From contig JAZNCI010000018.1 in the NCBI GenBank assembly GCA_045587485.1, positions 124,001 through 188,000 of the forward strand: DNA of 64,000 nucleotides, read 5' to 3'. The position numbers were made by a program, and so were the translations under genes. Positions 19,683 to 28,952 of this stretch are shown in pieces. The notes under the pieces were generated by a model, which was not told the origin of the DNA, searched no databases, and worked only from the letters and a program-made list of their open reading frames with translations. The stretch's first letter is position 1. Each line of letters begins with the position of its first letter. The stretch comes from SIG440 sp045587485. GTDB lineage: Bacteria > Bacillota > Clostridia > Monoglobales > Monoglobaceae.

Positions 19683-20525
19683 TCATTTAAATAATTTTTC
19701 TATCTCTGCCTTTGCCATCGCTACCGTATATATCCCGTCAGGGACAGGAATTCCGGCATTACGAAGCCTTGTACATACCTGTGTAATCTGCGGCACAGAA
19801 AGGCCGATTTCTTTTAATTTGGCGGCAGATTTAAAAATCTCTGCAGGTTTTCCTGTCATTTCAACCCTTCCATGATTCATAACCACAATTCTGTCTGCAA
19901 GACCTGCAATGTCCTCCATACTGTGTGACACCAGAATAACTGTTATACCCAACCTTCGGTGCATATCACGGATTTTATGAAGAATTTCATCTCTGCCTGC
20001 AGGGTCAAGGCCTGCTGTCGGTTCATCAAGAATAAGGAATTTGGGTTCCATGGCAAGCACCCCGGCAATGGCAACACGCCGTTTCTGACCTCCTGAAAGT
20101 TCAAACGGTGATTTTTCAAGCAAATCCCGATTTAAGCCCACCAAATCTGCCGCAAAATAAACACGACGTTTTATATCTTCCTCGGGCAATCCCATATTCT
20201 TCGGGCCAAAAGCTATGTCCTTAAACACGGTTTCCTCAAAAAGCTGATATTCGGGATACTGCATCACAAGACCAATCTGAAATCTTATTTTTCGCATATC
20301 ACAGCCTTTTGTATGCAGCTTTTGTCCGTCAATTTCAACAGTGCCGCCGCTTGGCTTAATCAGCCCCGCCATAAGCTGAATAAGTGTTGATTTTCCCGAG
20401 CCTGTATGCCCGATTAATCCCACAAATTCACCTGTTTTGAGATTAAGATTTATATCCTCCAACGCCGTCTTTTCAAAGGGGCCGCCACTCATATAAACAT
20501 AGCTTACATCACTGAGCTTTATCAT
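19683..20525 (-). CDS. ecfA2: ECF transporter ATP-binding protein EcfA2
   Basis: ABC ATPase of about 280 residues. Walker A is GHTGSGKSTLIQLMAG, the ABC signature LSGGQKRRVAIAGVLA, Walker B KFLILDEPTAGLDP, and the switch His in VILVSHSMEDIA. The start at 20525 (MIKLSDVSYVY) is preferred, because GGAGG lies 8 bases upstream; the frame extends three codons further to a GTG. It overlaps the 3' end of ecfA1 by 17 bases, which suggests coupled translation of the heterodimer. Confidence 0.96.
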   Translation of the reverse strand: MIKLSDVSYVYMSGGPFEKTALEDINLNLKTGEFVGLIGHTGSGKSTLIQLMAGLIKPSGGTVEIDGQKLHTKGCDMRKIRFQIGLVMQYPEYQLFEETVFKDIAFGPKNMGLPEEDIKRRVYFAADLVGLNRDLLEKSPFELSGGQKRRVAIAGVLAMEPKFLILDEPTAGLDPAGRDEILHKIRDMHRRLGITVILVSHSMEDIAGLADRIVVMNHGRVEMTGKPAEIFKSAAKLKEIGLSVPQITQVCTRLRNAGIPVPDGIYTVAMAKAEIEKLFK

Positions 20526-21408
20526 CTGCGACACCTCCCTTGATTTCTCCTATTCGCCTCAACAGTTCTTCTGCACATTCGTCAATTGTCAGCAAATCTG
20601 CATCAATATTCACGCCTGATTTTTTAAGGTCATAGAGCAATTCTGTCGTTTGTGGAACGTCAAGACCAATTTTCTTCAGCTTTTCAACTTGACTAAAAAC
20701 TGTCTTTGGGGTTCCTTCCATAACAATTCTGCCGTGGTCCATAACAATAACACGATCAGCCTGCGCTGCCTCCTCCATAAAATGTGTTATCATTACCACA
20801 GTCATATTTTCTTCGCGGTTGAGTTTTTTAACTGTATTCATAATTTCACGTCTGCCAACGGGGTCAAGCATTGCAGTTGGCTCGTCCATAACAAGTACCT
20901 CGGGCTTCATTGCCAGAACACCTGCTATGGCAATTCTTTGCTTTTGTCCGCCGCTGAGCATATGTGGTGCGTGATGAATAAATTCTGTCATATTTACGGC
21001 ATCCAGTGCATAATCAACACGTTTGCGAATTTCAGCCGGTTCTACACCAAGATTTTCAGGAGCAAACGCCACATCTTCCTCAACAATGGTTGCCACAAGC
21101 TGATTGTCAGGGTTTTGAAACACCATTCCCACTCTTTGCCTTATATCATACAGTTTGTCCTCATTTGCGGTGTCAATTCCATCTACCAGAATCTTTCCCT
21201 TTTGCGGAACAAGAATTGCATTGAGGTGCTTTGCAAGAGTGGATTTGCCCGAGCCATTGTGCCCAAGCACAGCAAGAAACTCGCCCTTTTTAACCGACAG
21301 ACTGACTCCCTTTATAACCGCATCCTGTTGTTCGTCTGCATCCTCATAATTAAACTCAAGGTTATTTATTTCAATTATTGTTTCTGTAATTTTGTCCAAG
21401 TTTTTCAC
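20509..21408 (-). CDS. ecfA1: ECF transporter ATP-binding protein EcfA1
   Basis: ABC ATPase partner of EcfA2. Walker A is LGHNGSGKSTLAKHLN, Q-loop MVFQNPDNQLV, ABC signature LSGGQKQRIAIAGVLA, Walker B EVLVMDEPTAMLDP and switch His in MITHFMEEA. The start is uncertain. An ATG at 21474 would overlap the upstream methyltransferase by 41 bases and add a non-conserved tail; the GTG at 21408 (GGGAG 10 bases upstream) or the TTG at 21399 (AAGGTG just upstream) fits the family better. The GTG is used here. Confidence 0.93.
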   Translation of the reverse strand: MKNLDKITETIIEINNLEFNYEDADEQQDAVIKGVSLSVKKGEFLAVLGHNGSGKSTLAKHLNAILVPQKGKILVDGIDTANEDKLYDIRQRVGMVFQNPDNQLVATIVEEDVAFAPENLGVEPAEIRKRVDYALDAVNMTEFIHHAPHMLSGGQKQRIAIAGVLAMKPEVLVMDEPTAMLDPVGRREIMNTVKKLNREENMTVVMITHFMEEAAQADRVIVMDHGRIVMEGTPKTVFSQVEKLKKIGLDVPQTTELLYDLKKSGVNIDADLLTIDECAEELLRRIGEIKGGVADDKAQ

Positions 21409-21433
21409 CTTCGTTCGACTCCCTGAAGCTTGA

Positions 21434-22363
21434 CTATTTGCTCCACCTGCCGGAATATCCACAGGGCAGCACAAGTCCGTTCTTAGTCACAGGAAGCCCT
21501 ATCTCGTCCACCGACACCGTTCCGCCAAATTTCTTCAGCAGAGTCATCTTATATATATTTTCAAGCACCCCGCCCGAAAGACCTGTTGTGTATGAATTTA
21601 TCAAAAAGAACAACGGCTCATCCGACAAAACACCCATACAAAGCTTAACCAAGTCAAACAGCTCGTCTTCTATCTTCCATACCTCGCCTGATGGACCTCT
21701 GCCGTAAGACGGCGGGTCCATAATTACCGCATCATACTTTCTGCCACGACGGATTTCACGCTCGGTAAACTTTTTAACATCATCAACAATATATCTGATA
21801 GGGCACTTATCAAGGCCTGATAACACTGCATTTTCCTTTGCCCAGCCAACCATACCCTTTGAGGCATCAACATGGCAAACCGCAGCCCCTGCTGCTGCTG
21901 CTGCCATAGTAGCACCGCCGGTATAGGCAAACAAATTAAGAACATTTATATCACGTCTGCCCGACTTTTTTATTATATCCGAAAACCAATCCCAGTTGGT
22001 TGCCTGCTCGGGAAAAAGCCCAGTGTGCTTAAAGCCCATCATCTTGATACCAAATCTCAAATCACGGTATCTAACAGTCCAGCTATCGGGCATACCCTTG
22101 CGGCTTTCCCAATGACCGCCGCCGGTATTGCTGCGTATATAATGGGCATCTGCCCCTTTCCATACAGAGTCAGCCTTTGCATCTTCAACATCCCACACAA
22201 TCTGTGGGTCGGGGCGTCTGAGAATGATATCTCCCCAACGTTCCAGTTTTTCTCCTCTGCTTGTGTCAAGCAGCTCATAATCCTTCCATTTATCCGATAA
22301 AAACATATCTTCAGTCCTAACCCGGTCACACTCCGCCATTTTTATTTTCATATATTGTATCAT
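21434..22363 (-). CDS. Class I SAM-dependent methyltransferase, RlmI-like
   Basis: Protein of 309 residues of the RlmI/RlmK-type rRNA methyltransferase family (COG1092). The SAM-binding motif I is NVLNLFAYTGGATMAAAAAG near residues 145-163 (quoted whole is 20 residues), an acidic HVDASKGMVGWAKEN follows, and motif IV is VIMDPPSYGRGPSGEVW. The N-terminal PUA domain of E. coli RlmI is absent; instead there is a compact N-terminal beta region. Target rRNA base is unknown. It is the first gene of the ecf-truA-rho transcript, after the terminator at 22404-22436. Confidence 0.88.
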   Translation of the reverse strand: MIQYMKIKMAECDRVRTEDMFLSDKWKDYELLDTSRGEKLERWGDIILRRPDPQIVWDVEDAKADSVWKGADAHYIRSNTGGGHWESRKGMPDSWTVRYRDLRFGIKMMGFKHTGLFPEQATNWDWFSDIIKKSGRRDINVLNLFAYTGGATMAAAAAGAAVCHVDASKGMVGWAKENAVLSGLDKCPIRYIVDDVKKFTEREIRRGRKYDAVIMDPPSYGRGPSGEVWKIEDELFDLVKLCMGVLSDEPLFFLINSYTTGLSGGVLENIYKMTLLKKFGGTVSVDEIGLPVTKNGLVLPCGYSGRWSK

Positions 22364-22403
22364 TTTTCTCTCTTTAAGTCAAGGAAAACTATCCCTAAAA
22401 GGC

Positions 22404-22436
22404 AGAGCTGTTTAAAACAACGTTTCAAACAGCTCT
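22404..22436 (-). terminator. Long hairpin after apbC
   Basis: A 15-bp stem with one G-U pair (AGAGCTGTTTGAAAC/GTTTTAAACAGCTCT) and a 3-base loop lies 14 bases after the apbC stop. The downstream T tract on the minus strand is short (CCTTTT), so termination may be partial. Confidence 0.7.
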
Positions 22437-22449
22437 TTACCCCTTTATA

Positions 22450-23289
22450 TTAATTTTTAACAAGTGCTTTTACTGCATCTATTGCATCACCCAGCCAAGA
22501 TAAACTTTCAACTGCTTCAACCTTTCCGGCATCACATCTTGCAGCAATGTCAGCTTTCATCGGAATTCTGCCAAGAGCCTTCAAGCCAAAGCTCTTTGCA
22601 ACATCATCAAGCTTGCTTTCACCAAATATATGAATTTTTTCTTCACAGTTTGGACATTCAACATAGCTCATATTTTCAACAATGCCGAGTATGGGAATGT
22701 TCATCAGCTTTGCCATATTTACAGCCTTTTGGACAATCATTGAAACCAGCTCCTGAGGTGATGTAACAACAATAATACCATCAACAGGCAATGACTGAAA
22801 AACTGTCAAAGGTACATCGCCTGTGCCAGGAGGCATATCAACAAACATACAGTCAACATCCTCCCATATAACATCCGTCCAAAACTGCTTAACTGTTCCG
22901 CCGATAACTGGTCCACGCCACACAACAGGGTCAGTATCGTTTTCAAGCAGCAGATTGATTGACATTATTTTTGTGCCGCCACGGCTGACAGCAGGCATAA
23001 TGCCATACTCTGTTCCCTCAGCCTTTGCCGTAATACCAAATAGTTTGGGGATTGAAGGGCCGGTAATATCAGCATCAAGTATCGCACTGCGATAGCCCTC
23101 TCTCTGCATACCTGCCGCCATCAATGATGTAACAAGTGACTTACCAACGCCGCCTTTGCCGCTGACAATACCGATAACGGATTTTATATCACTCATTGAA
23201 TTTTTGGGAGCAAGAAAGCTCTGTTCTTCGGTTCTGGAGCTGCATTTTTCACCACAGCTTGAACAATCATGTGTACAATTTTCGCTCAT
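22450..23289 (-). CDS. apbC: Mrp/ApbC-type iron-sulfur carrier ATPase
   Basis: P-loop scaffold protein that carries and delivers [4Fe-4S] clusters; 279 residues. The deviant Walker A is VSGKGGVGKSLVTSLMAAG near residue 44, and the conserved CxxC that binds the bridging cluster in the dimer is seen in YVECPNCEEK near residue 212. The N-terminus has an extra cysteine cluster (CTHDCSSCGEKC), common in anaerobe members and resembling Nbp35. It begins 30 bases after the stop of ctpA; an AAAGGA ribosome binding site precedes it. Confidence 0.93.
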   Translation of the reverse strand: MSENCTHDCSSCGEKCSSRTEEQSFLAPKNSMSDIKSVIGIVSGKGGVGKSLVTSLMAAGMQREGYRSAILDADITGPSIPKLFGITAKAEGTEYGIMPAVSRGGTKIMSINLLLENDTDPVVWRGPVIGGTVKQFWTDVIWEDVDCMFVDMPPGTGDVPLTVFQSLPVDGIIVVTSPQELVSMIVQKAVNMAKLMNIPILGIVENMSYVECPNCEEKIHIFGESKLDDVAKSFGLKALGRIPMKADIAARCDAGKVEAVESLSWLGDAIDAVKALVKN

Positions 23290-23319
23290 TTTTTATTTGT
23301 CCTTTCATTTTGTTATTAT

Positions 23320-24756
23320 TTAAAACGTATCAATCGCAGCCTGCAACTGGTCATCAACCTCAATTTCGGTAGTTCTTAATGTTTCATACAAATTCATTTG
23401 TGTTGTTATATCAAGAACACCATAGGGATAAAGGCCTTTTGCCTGCTGATAGACTTTCACCGCACTTTTAAGATTTTCGTCATAAATATCATTTACTTCA
23501 CCAATATAGATACCCAAAGTTTCAAGCATTTTTTTGGCATTTTCCACCGCTGCACCTTTGTCACCTATCTTGTAGGTCTTAGTCAAATCAAAATAGGAAA
23601 ATTGTGTCATATCCACCGGAACTGTTGAATTCTGAACAACCGATGAAGGTGTTATTCCCTTCTGGTGAATATTATTTCCATTTGGTGTCAGATAATATGC
23701 AACTGTAAATTTCATCAATGCATTCTCAGGAACATCATACATTGCCTGAACTGTACCCTTTCCAAAGGACTTTGTTCCTATAGCTATTGCCGCCTCGTTC
23801 TCGGTAAGTGCCGCAGTAAGCACCTCGGAGGCACTGGCACTCATTTCGTTTATTAAAATTACCACATTATAGTCTTTTGCCTTACCGGTTGCATTATAAA
23901 CCTTGTCCAGAACATCAACCTTGTGGTCCTCGGTAGTGATAACCTTGCCCTCGGGCAAAAACATATCGGCAATTCTAACTGCTTGTTCAAGAAAACCGCC
24001 GCCGTTATTGCGAAGGTCTATAATTATATCTTTCACACCGGCAGCATCCGCTTTCAACATCGCTTCGGCAAACTGGGCCGCAACATTTTCGGTAAAGGAA
24101 TACACGATAATCCTTGCTATTCTCTTTCCGTCCTGCTCTATCAGTTTATAGTCTACAGATGAAGATGAAACCTTTTCACGTACCATTGTAAAATCTATAG
24201 GCTCTTCAAATCCTGAACGTACAACCGTAACCGTTACGGTTGTTCCTTCCTTGCCACGAATATAATCAAGGGCAGTTTCAAAAACCATATCTTTTAGATT
24301 AATTCCGTCTGCGGAAATAATTATATCCCCTGCCCTGATACCTGCATTTTCGGCAGGAGAACCGGGTATAGGCTGAGATACAACAATATTGCCGTTTTGA
24401 TAAAGAACGCTTACACCGATGCCTATTACCTCGTCCTCAAGAGTTTCTAAGAACTGCTTTGCCTCGTCTTCGTTGTAATATGCCGAGTTTTCGTCCACCG
24501 ACTCAACCATAGCCCTTACTGCGGTTTGGTAAAGTTCGGGATTTTCTTCAATTATCGCGTCAAGAGCTGTGAGATACAGATTGTTTACAATCAAGTCATC
24601 ATATCTGCCAAATAGAGATATGTTCTTTGCGATATTCTTTATATAGTCAGAATATTTATAAGTCTTTGCTGTTTCTTCAGCAAAAACAACAGTATACGAA
24701 AGAACAACCGCCACTATCAGCAAAAAAGCTGTCAGTTTTTTTGAAATTCTTTTCAT
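23320..24756 (-). CDS. ctpA: S41 family C-terminal processing protease with PDZ and peptidoglycan-binding domain
   Basis: Exported serine protease of about 478 residues. A signal peptide or anchor (MKRISKKLTAFLLIVAVVLS) is followed by a PDZ domain (GSPAENAGIRAGDIIISADG), the S41 core with IIIDLRNNGGGFLEQAV, the nucleophile region NEMSASASEVLTAAL and the catalytic Lys in GTKSFGKGTVQ, then a C-terminal PG_binding_1 domain (DKGAAVENAKKMLETLGIY). The ATG at 24756, with AGGAGA upstream, is chosen over a longer frame that overlaps argS. Relatives include CtpB, which works in sporulation signalling, but that role is not shown here. Confidence 0.93.
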   Translation of the reverse strand: MKRISKKLTAFLLIVAVVLSYTVVFAEETAKTYKYSDYIKNIAKNISLFGRYDDLIVNNLYLTALDAIIEENPELYQTAVRAMVESVDENSAYYNEDEAKQFLETLEDEVIGIGVSVLYQNGNIVVSQPIPGSPAENAGIRAGDIIISADGINLKDMVFETALDYIRGKEGTTVTVTVVRSGFEEPIDFTMVREKVSSSSVDYKLIEQDGKRIARIIVYSFTENVAAQFAEAMLKADAAGVKDIIIDLRNNGGGFLEQAVRIADMFLPEGKVITTEDHKVDVLDKVYNATGKAKDYNVVILINEMSASASEVLTAALTENEAAIAIGTKSFGKGTVQAMYDVPENALMKFTVAYYLTPNGNNIHQKGITPSSVVQNSTVPVDMTQFSYFDLTKTYKIGDKGAAVENAKKMLETLGIYIGEVNDIYDENLKSAVKVYQQAKGLYPYGVLDITTQMNLYETLRTTEIEVDDQLQAAIDTF

Positions 24757-24769
24757 AAAACATCTCTCC

Positions 24770-26470
24770 TTACATCTTTTCGGGTGCTGTAATCTTGAGC
24801 ATTTTAAGTACACCCTGAATTACAATTCTTGTGCTGTCAACAAGTTTAAGACGTGCACTCATCACCTTTTCATCCTCAACCTTAACACGACAAGCGTTAT
24901 AAAAGGTATGGAATGCCGATGCCAAATCCATAACATATCTTGTAATTTTGGCAGGCTCACGGGTTTCAGCTGCTGCTCTGATTTCTTCGGGAAGGTCACA
25001 GAGCTTTTTAAGAAGGGCAATTTCTTCCTTTTCGCAAAGAACCTCGGGTGAAATTTCTGCAAAATTCTTTACTTCAATGCCTTCTTCACTCAGCACTCTT
25101 ATAATACTGCAAATTCTTGCGTGGGCATACTGAACATAATATACAGGGTTTTCGCTTTCCTGCTTAACAGCCAAATCAAGGTCAAAATCAAGATGACTGC
25201 CTGCCATACGCATATTAAACAAAAATCTTGCCGCATCAACAGAAACATCCTCCAGAAGGTCTGTCAGAGTGATTGCTTTTCCAGTACGCTTTGACATTCT
25301 TACAGCCTCACCATCACGGGTAAGACGAACAAGCTGCATTATCGAAACCTCAAATTTATCAGGGTCAATACCGCAAGCCGCAAGAGCCGCCTTCATTCTT
25401 GCAATGTGGCCGTGATGGTCTGCACCCCATACGTCAATACAAAGGTCATAGCCACGGGTTTCTATTTTGTTAATGTGATATGCAATATCTGCTGCAAAGT
25501 ATGTGGGTATACCGTTGTTGCGAACAAGAACCTCGTTCTTCTCGAGTCCCATTTTTTCACAGTTAATCCAGATTGCGCCGTCTTCTTCATAGGTATATCC
25601 GGCTTTGGTTAAACGGTCAATTGCTTCCTGAACCTTGCCTGATTTGTGAAGCTCACTTTCACGGAACCACACATCATAAAAGATACGGTATTTTTCAAGG
25701 TCGGTCTTAAGGTAATTTACATTCTTTTCAAGGGCATAACCCACCAATGCCGCCTTTCTCTCCTCAGAAGATGCATCAAGATACTTGTCACCCTCAATAG
25801 CAATGAACGCCTTTGCATGCTCGGTTATATCATCGCCGTGGTAACCGTCCTCTGGGAATTCAATTGCATCTTCGCCCTTTAATTGCTGAATGTATCTTGC
25901 CTCTAAAGACTTTCCAAACTTTTCAATCTGGTTGCCGGCATCGTTTACATAAAATTCGCGGGTTACATCATAGCCAGCATATTCAAGCACACTTGCCATG
26001 CAGTCACCCAATGCACCGCCACGAGCATTTCCCATATGCATAGGACCGGTTGGATTGGCGCTCACAAACTCCACCATAACCTTTTTGCCCTTGCCCATAT
26101 CAATTCTACCGTAGTCACTGCCCTGTTTCTCAATTTCGGACATTACATTATAAAGTCTTGCATTTGACAGATAAAAATTGATAAAGCCTGCTCCTGCAAC
26201 CTCTACCTTTTCGATTTCGCCGCCTGTTTCAATGCCTGACGCAATCGCCTCGGCAATTTTTCTTGGAGGCATACGCAAATCCTTCGCAAGAAGCATCGCA
26301 ATATTGCAGGCAAAATCGCCGTGCTGTTCGTCCTTAGGAACTTCCAACTGAATTTTTTCAGCAATATTAATATCTGCAGGTGCAGTAAGAATTCCGTCAT
26401 TTACCGCTTTTTCAAAAGCCGTTGCAAGCGCTTGTCCTATTTTCTTTTTTGAATTTTCAATAATACTCAT
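24770..26470 (-). CDS. argS: Arginyl-tRNA synthetase
   Basis: Class I synthetase of about 566 residues. The HIGH-type motif is in NPTGPMHMGNARGG, the KMSKS-type loop in AVRMSKRTGKAITL, and the C-terminal DALR anticodon domain follows (VQYAHARICSIIR onwards). An in-frame ATG four codons upstream is possible, but the ATG at 26470 has GGAG 6 bases upstream. It lies 44 bases after the DUF1934 gene, an old Bacillota pairing (ywiB-argS in Bacillus). No T-box is visible. Confidence 0.97.
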   Translation of the reverse strand: MSIIENSKKKIGQALATAFEKAVNDGILTAPADINIAEKIQLEVPKDEQHGDFACNIAMLLAKDLRMPPRKIAEAIASGIETGGEIEKVEVAGAGFINFYLSNARLYNVMSEIEKQGSDYGRIDMGKGKKVMVEFVSANPTGPMHMGNARGGALGDCMASVLEYAGYDVTREFYVNDAGNQIEKFGKSLEARYIQQLKGEDAIEFPEDGYHGDDITEHAKAFIAIEGDKYLDASSEERKAALVGYALEKNVNYLKTDLEKYRIFYDVWFRESELHKSGKVQEAIDRLTKAGYTYEEDGAIWINCEKMGLEKNEVLVRNNGIPTYFAADIAYHINKIETRGYDLCIDVWGADHHGHIARMKAALAACGIDPDKFEVSIMQLVRLTRDGEAVRMSKRTGKAITLTDLLEDVSVDAARFLFNMRMAGSHLDFDLDLAVKQESENPVYYVQYAHARICSIIRVLSEEGIEVKNFAEISPEVLCEKEEIALLKKLCDLPEEIRAAAETREPAKITRYVMDLASAFHTFYNACRVKVEDEKVMSARLKLVDSTRIVIQGVLKMLKITAPEKM

Positions 26471-26514
26471 ATCTATCTCCATTCTGCCCCAAGAGGCATA
26501 AATTTTCTTGTGTT

Positions 26515-26946
26515 TTATGATACTGTTCTTTCAACCGTCAGTTTCAGGCGATTAATAAGGTAATCATTATTATCTATATCCAAAATATACTCAATAGCAA
26601 GATTTCCGCCATTCTCACTTAAATTATTCTCAACCGATATAGGATTTACACCCACAGGAATTACCCCGAATGGTGTGTTATAGCTACACAGACATTTTTC
26701 ACCAAGACGAAATTCCATACGGCTGTTGTATTTCCCCTTTCGTGTCATACATACCACATCATCCGACACCTTGATTGTTGTAGTTGTATCCTCAAAACCC
26801 GTAAGCTCACTTTCTTCATATATAATATAAAATTTATTGTTTTTCAGAGCAAATGTACCCTTGGTCTGGAGCTCTATTTCATCCATATCCTTCTCCCCGT
26901 CAACCGATTGCAGAGTTTTAAGATATATCATTGCATTATTTTCCAT
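26515..26946 (-). CDS. DUF1934 (YwiB-like) small beta-barrel protein
   Basis: Protein of 143 residues with alternating short beta strands (for example FALKNNKFYIIYEESELTG and YNSRMEFRLGEKCLC). This pattern and the place directly before argS fit the YwiB/DUF1934 family, a lipocalin-like beta barrel of unknown function. No signal peptide or membrane segment. A GGTGAGG ribosome binding site precedes the start; the murI stop is 15 bases upstream. Confidence 0.8.
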   Translation of the reverse strand: MENNAMIYLKTLQSVDGEKDMDEIELQTKGTFALKNNKFYIIYEESELTGFEDTTTTIKVSDDVVCMTRKGKYNSRMEFRLGEKCLCSYNTPFGVIPVGVNPISVENNLSENGGNLAIEYILDIDNNDYLINRLKLTVERTVS

Positions 26947-26961
26947 TTATCCTCACCTTAT

Positions 26962-27768
26962 TTAATACTTTTCAATGTCAACCTTGGCAACACTTTCACC
27001 AATCGGACGGCTTAAAAACATTCCGCCCAGCTTTGCAAAATCAGCAGCCGAGTCACTCACATAATAATTGTATCTGCCACTATTTTTATCACTCAGCATA
27101 TCACGGCTCTTAAGCTGTTTAAACGCAAAATGAGCTGCTGCCGCCCCTGAATCAATCAGTGTAATATCACTGCCCATAATTTCTGCAATTACTGATTTAA
27201 GCAAGGGATAATGCGTACAACCTAAAATCAAGGTATCTATATCATTTTTCTTTATATCTTCAAGATATTCCCGTGCTATAATTCCTGTAACATCGCTGTC
27301 TGCATAGCCATTTTCAACCAACGGAACAAACATGGGGCACGCCTTTGGGAACACCTGTGCATCAGGGCAGATACTCTTTATGAACTCTGGGTATTTGCCG
27401 CTTTTTATTGTTCCTGAAGTTCCCAGAACGCCAATACGTTTAGTTTTTGTTGCATTCACCGCAGCATGTACAGCAGGCTCTACAACACCGATAATCTCGG
27501 TGCCGAACTCGCTTGAAATCCACGGAAGAGCCGCACTGCTTGCTGTTCCGCAGGCAATTATTATCATTTTTATATCAAAGGTTTCAAGAAATCTGATATC
27601 CTGGCGCACATATTTAAGCAGGGTATCCCTCTCCCGTGTTCCATACGGAACTCTGCCTGTATCACCGAAATAAATAACATCTTCATTTGGCATTATCTTC
27701 ATTATTTCCTTTACGCAAGTCAGACCTCCAAGTCCCGAATCAAAAACGCCAATTGGCCGTCTATCCAT
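26962..27768 (-). CDS. murI: Glutamate racemase
   Basis: Makes D-glutamate for peptidoglycan. Both catalytic cysteines are visible in their usual context: IIACGTASSAALP near residue 72 and LILGCTHYPLL near residue 183. The N-terminal GVFDSGLGGLTCVKEI is diagnostic. The ATG at 27768 (MDRRPIGVFDSG) with GAGAGG upstream gives 268 residues; the frame continues 15 codons back into ddl. The ddl-murI pair groups two cell-wall precursor steps. Confidence 0.97.
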   Translation of the reverse strand: MDRRPIGVFDSGLGGLTCVKEIMKIMPNEDVIYFGDTGRVPYGTRERDTLLKYVRQDIRFLETFDIKMIIIACGTASSAALPWISSEFGTEIIGVVEPAVHAAVNATKTKRIGVLGTSGTIKSGKYPEFIKSICPDAQVFPKACPMFVPLVENGYADSDVTGIIAREYLEDIKKNDIDTLILGCTHYPLLKSVIAEIMGSDITLIDSGAAAAHFAFKQLKSRDMLSDKNSGRYNYYVSDSAADFAKLGGMFLSRPIGESVAKVDIEKY

Positions 27769-27772
27769 TTTA

Positions 27773-28828
27773 CTAATCCTCTCTGCTGAGTGCAAGCTCA
27801 ATATGCTTATCAATTACATCCCTCATTGGCACTCCCGAATGTTCCCAAACCTTGGGATACATACTTATGGGGGTAAAGCCCGGAATGGTATTTATCTCGT
27901 TCAAAATAAGTCTGCCGTCACGTCTGTCGATAAAGAAATCAACACGCGAATGTCCCCTGCATTCGCAAATTTTGTATGCACGGACTGCAAGCTCTTTAAT
28001 TCTAGCCTCGGTTTCGGATGTCACATCTGCGGGAATAATCAGCTTTGATGCTGCATCTTCATACTTTGCATTAAAGTCATAGAATTCATTTGCAGGCTTG
28101 ATTTCACCAAGAACATCTGCGGTGACAGGGTCAAGGTTTCCCATCACTCCACATTCAACTTCGCGGGCATCAATTGCCTCCTCAATAAGCACCTTATAAT
28201 CGTGCTCAAGTGCCAACTTTATGCCTGCTTGCAGCTCGTTACGGTTTGCGGCTTTGGTTACACCCACTGACGAGCCTGCCGATGATGGCTTTATAAAGCA
28301 AGGATAGCCCAGCTTTGTTTCAATCAATTCAAAATCAACATTGTCACCAAGCTTTAATTCCACCCAGTTTGCCTGAGGGATACCAGCCTTTTCAAATAAA
28401 ATTTTTGCTATGCACTTATCCATACAAGCGGCACTGCCTATAACACCACTGCCCACATATGGAATTCCCGCAAGCTCACAAAGACCCTGAACCGTTCCAT
28501 CCTCGCCGTTTTTACCATGAAGAACGGGGTACACAACATCTATTTTAATCTTTTCAGCACCATTTTCACCAAACACAACCAATGCCTTGTCGCAACTGTC
28601 AGGGGAAATTATGGCAGAAACCGTTTTCCCGCTTTCCCATGAGTGATTTCTTATGTTTTCAATTTCGCCGTCATATAAAAGCCATTTTCCCTCGTTGGTT
28701 ATACCCACGGGAAATACTTCATACTTGTTGCGGTCAATATTGTCAAGCACAGCTGACGCCGAAACCTCGGACACAGTATGTTCGCTTGATACACCGCCAA
28801 ACAACACACAAACATTCAGTTTTTTCAT
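27773..28828 (-). CDS. ddl: D-alanine--D-alanine ligase
   Basis: ATP-grasp ligase of 351 residues that makes the D-Ala-D-Ala dipeptide of peptidoglycan. The N-terminus VCVLFGGVSSEHTVS and the stretch PVLHGKNGEDGTVQGLCELA (20 residues) are typical; the ATP-grasp loop is KPSSAGSSVGVTKA and the metal-binding end is LNEINTIPGFTPISMYPK, with the Tyr/Lys region consistent with D-Ala rather than D-Lac. It is the first gene of ddl-murI-DUF1934-argS-ctpA-apbC. Confidence 0.97.
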   Translation of the reverse strand: MKKLNVCVLFGGVSSEHTVSEVSASAVLDNIDRNKYEVFPVGITNEGKWLLYDGEIENIRNHSWESGKTVSAIISPDSCDKALVVFGENGAEKIKIDVVYPVLHGKNGEDGTVQGLCELAGIPYVGSGVIGSAACMDKCIAKILFEKAGIPQANWVELKLGDNVDFELIETKLGYPCFIKPSSAGSSVGVTKAANRNELQAGIKLALEHDYKVLIEEAIDAREVECGVMGNLDPVTADVLGEIKPANEFYDFNAKYEDAASKLIIPADVTSETEARIKELAVRAYKICECRGHSRVDFFIDRRDGRLILNEINTIPGFTPISMYPKVWEHSGVPMRDVIDKHIELALSRED

Positions 28829-28879
28829 TTCAAATCATTCCTATCTTAAATAATTTTAAACTACAACATCTAAAAAATC

Positions 28880-28908
28880 AATATGTATAAATTAAAAAAA
28901 TCTGTCAA
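28880..28908 (-). promoter_or_regulatory. Sigma-A promoter upstream of ddl
   Basis: Minus-strand -35 TTGACA (28903-28908) is perfect; after 17 bases the -10 is CATATT (28880-28885), four of six matches. It lies in the divergent spoIIR-ddl spacer and faces ddl. Confidence 0.6.
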
Positions 28909-28952
28909 CACTTTCCTATGCAACAAAATTTACAATTGAAAGGAAATTTTTT

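Noticed and set aside
20650..21426. A 258-codon plus-strand frame opposite ecfA1
   Set aside because: Rich in Cys, His and Asn, no ribosome binding site, entirely antisense to a well-supported ABC ATPase gene.
28884..28905. A sigma F promoter for spoIIR beginning at GTATA
   Set aside because: The expected GG-containing -10 is absent at the right distance, so the site cannot be supported.
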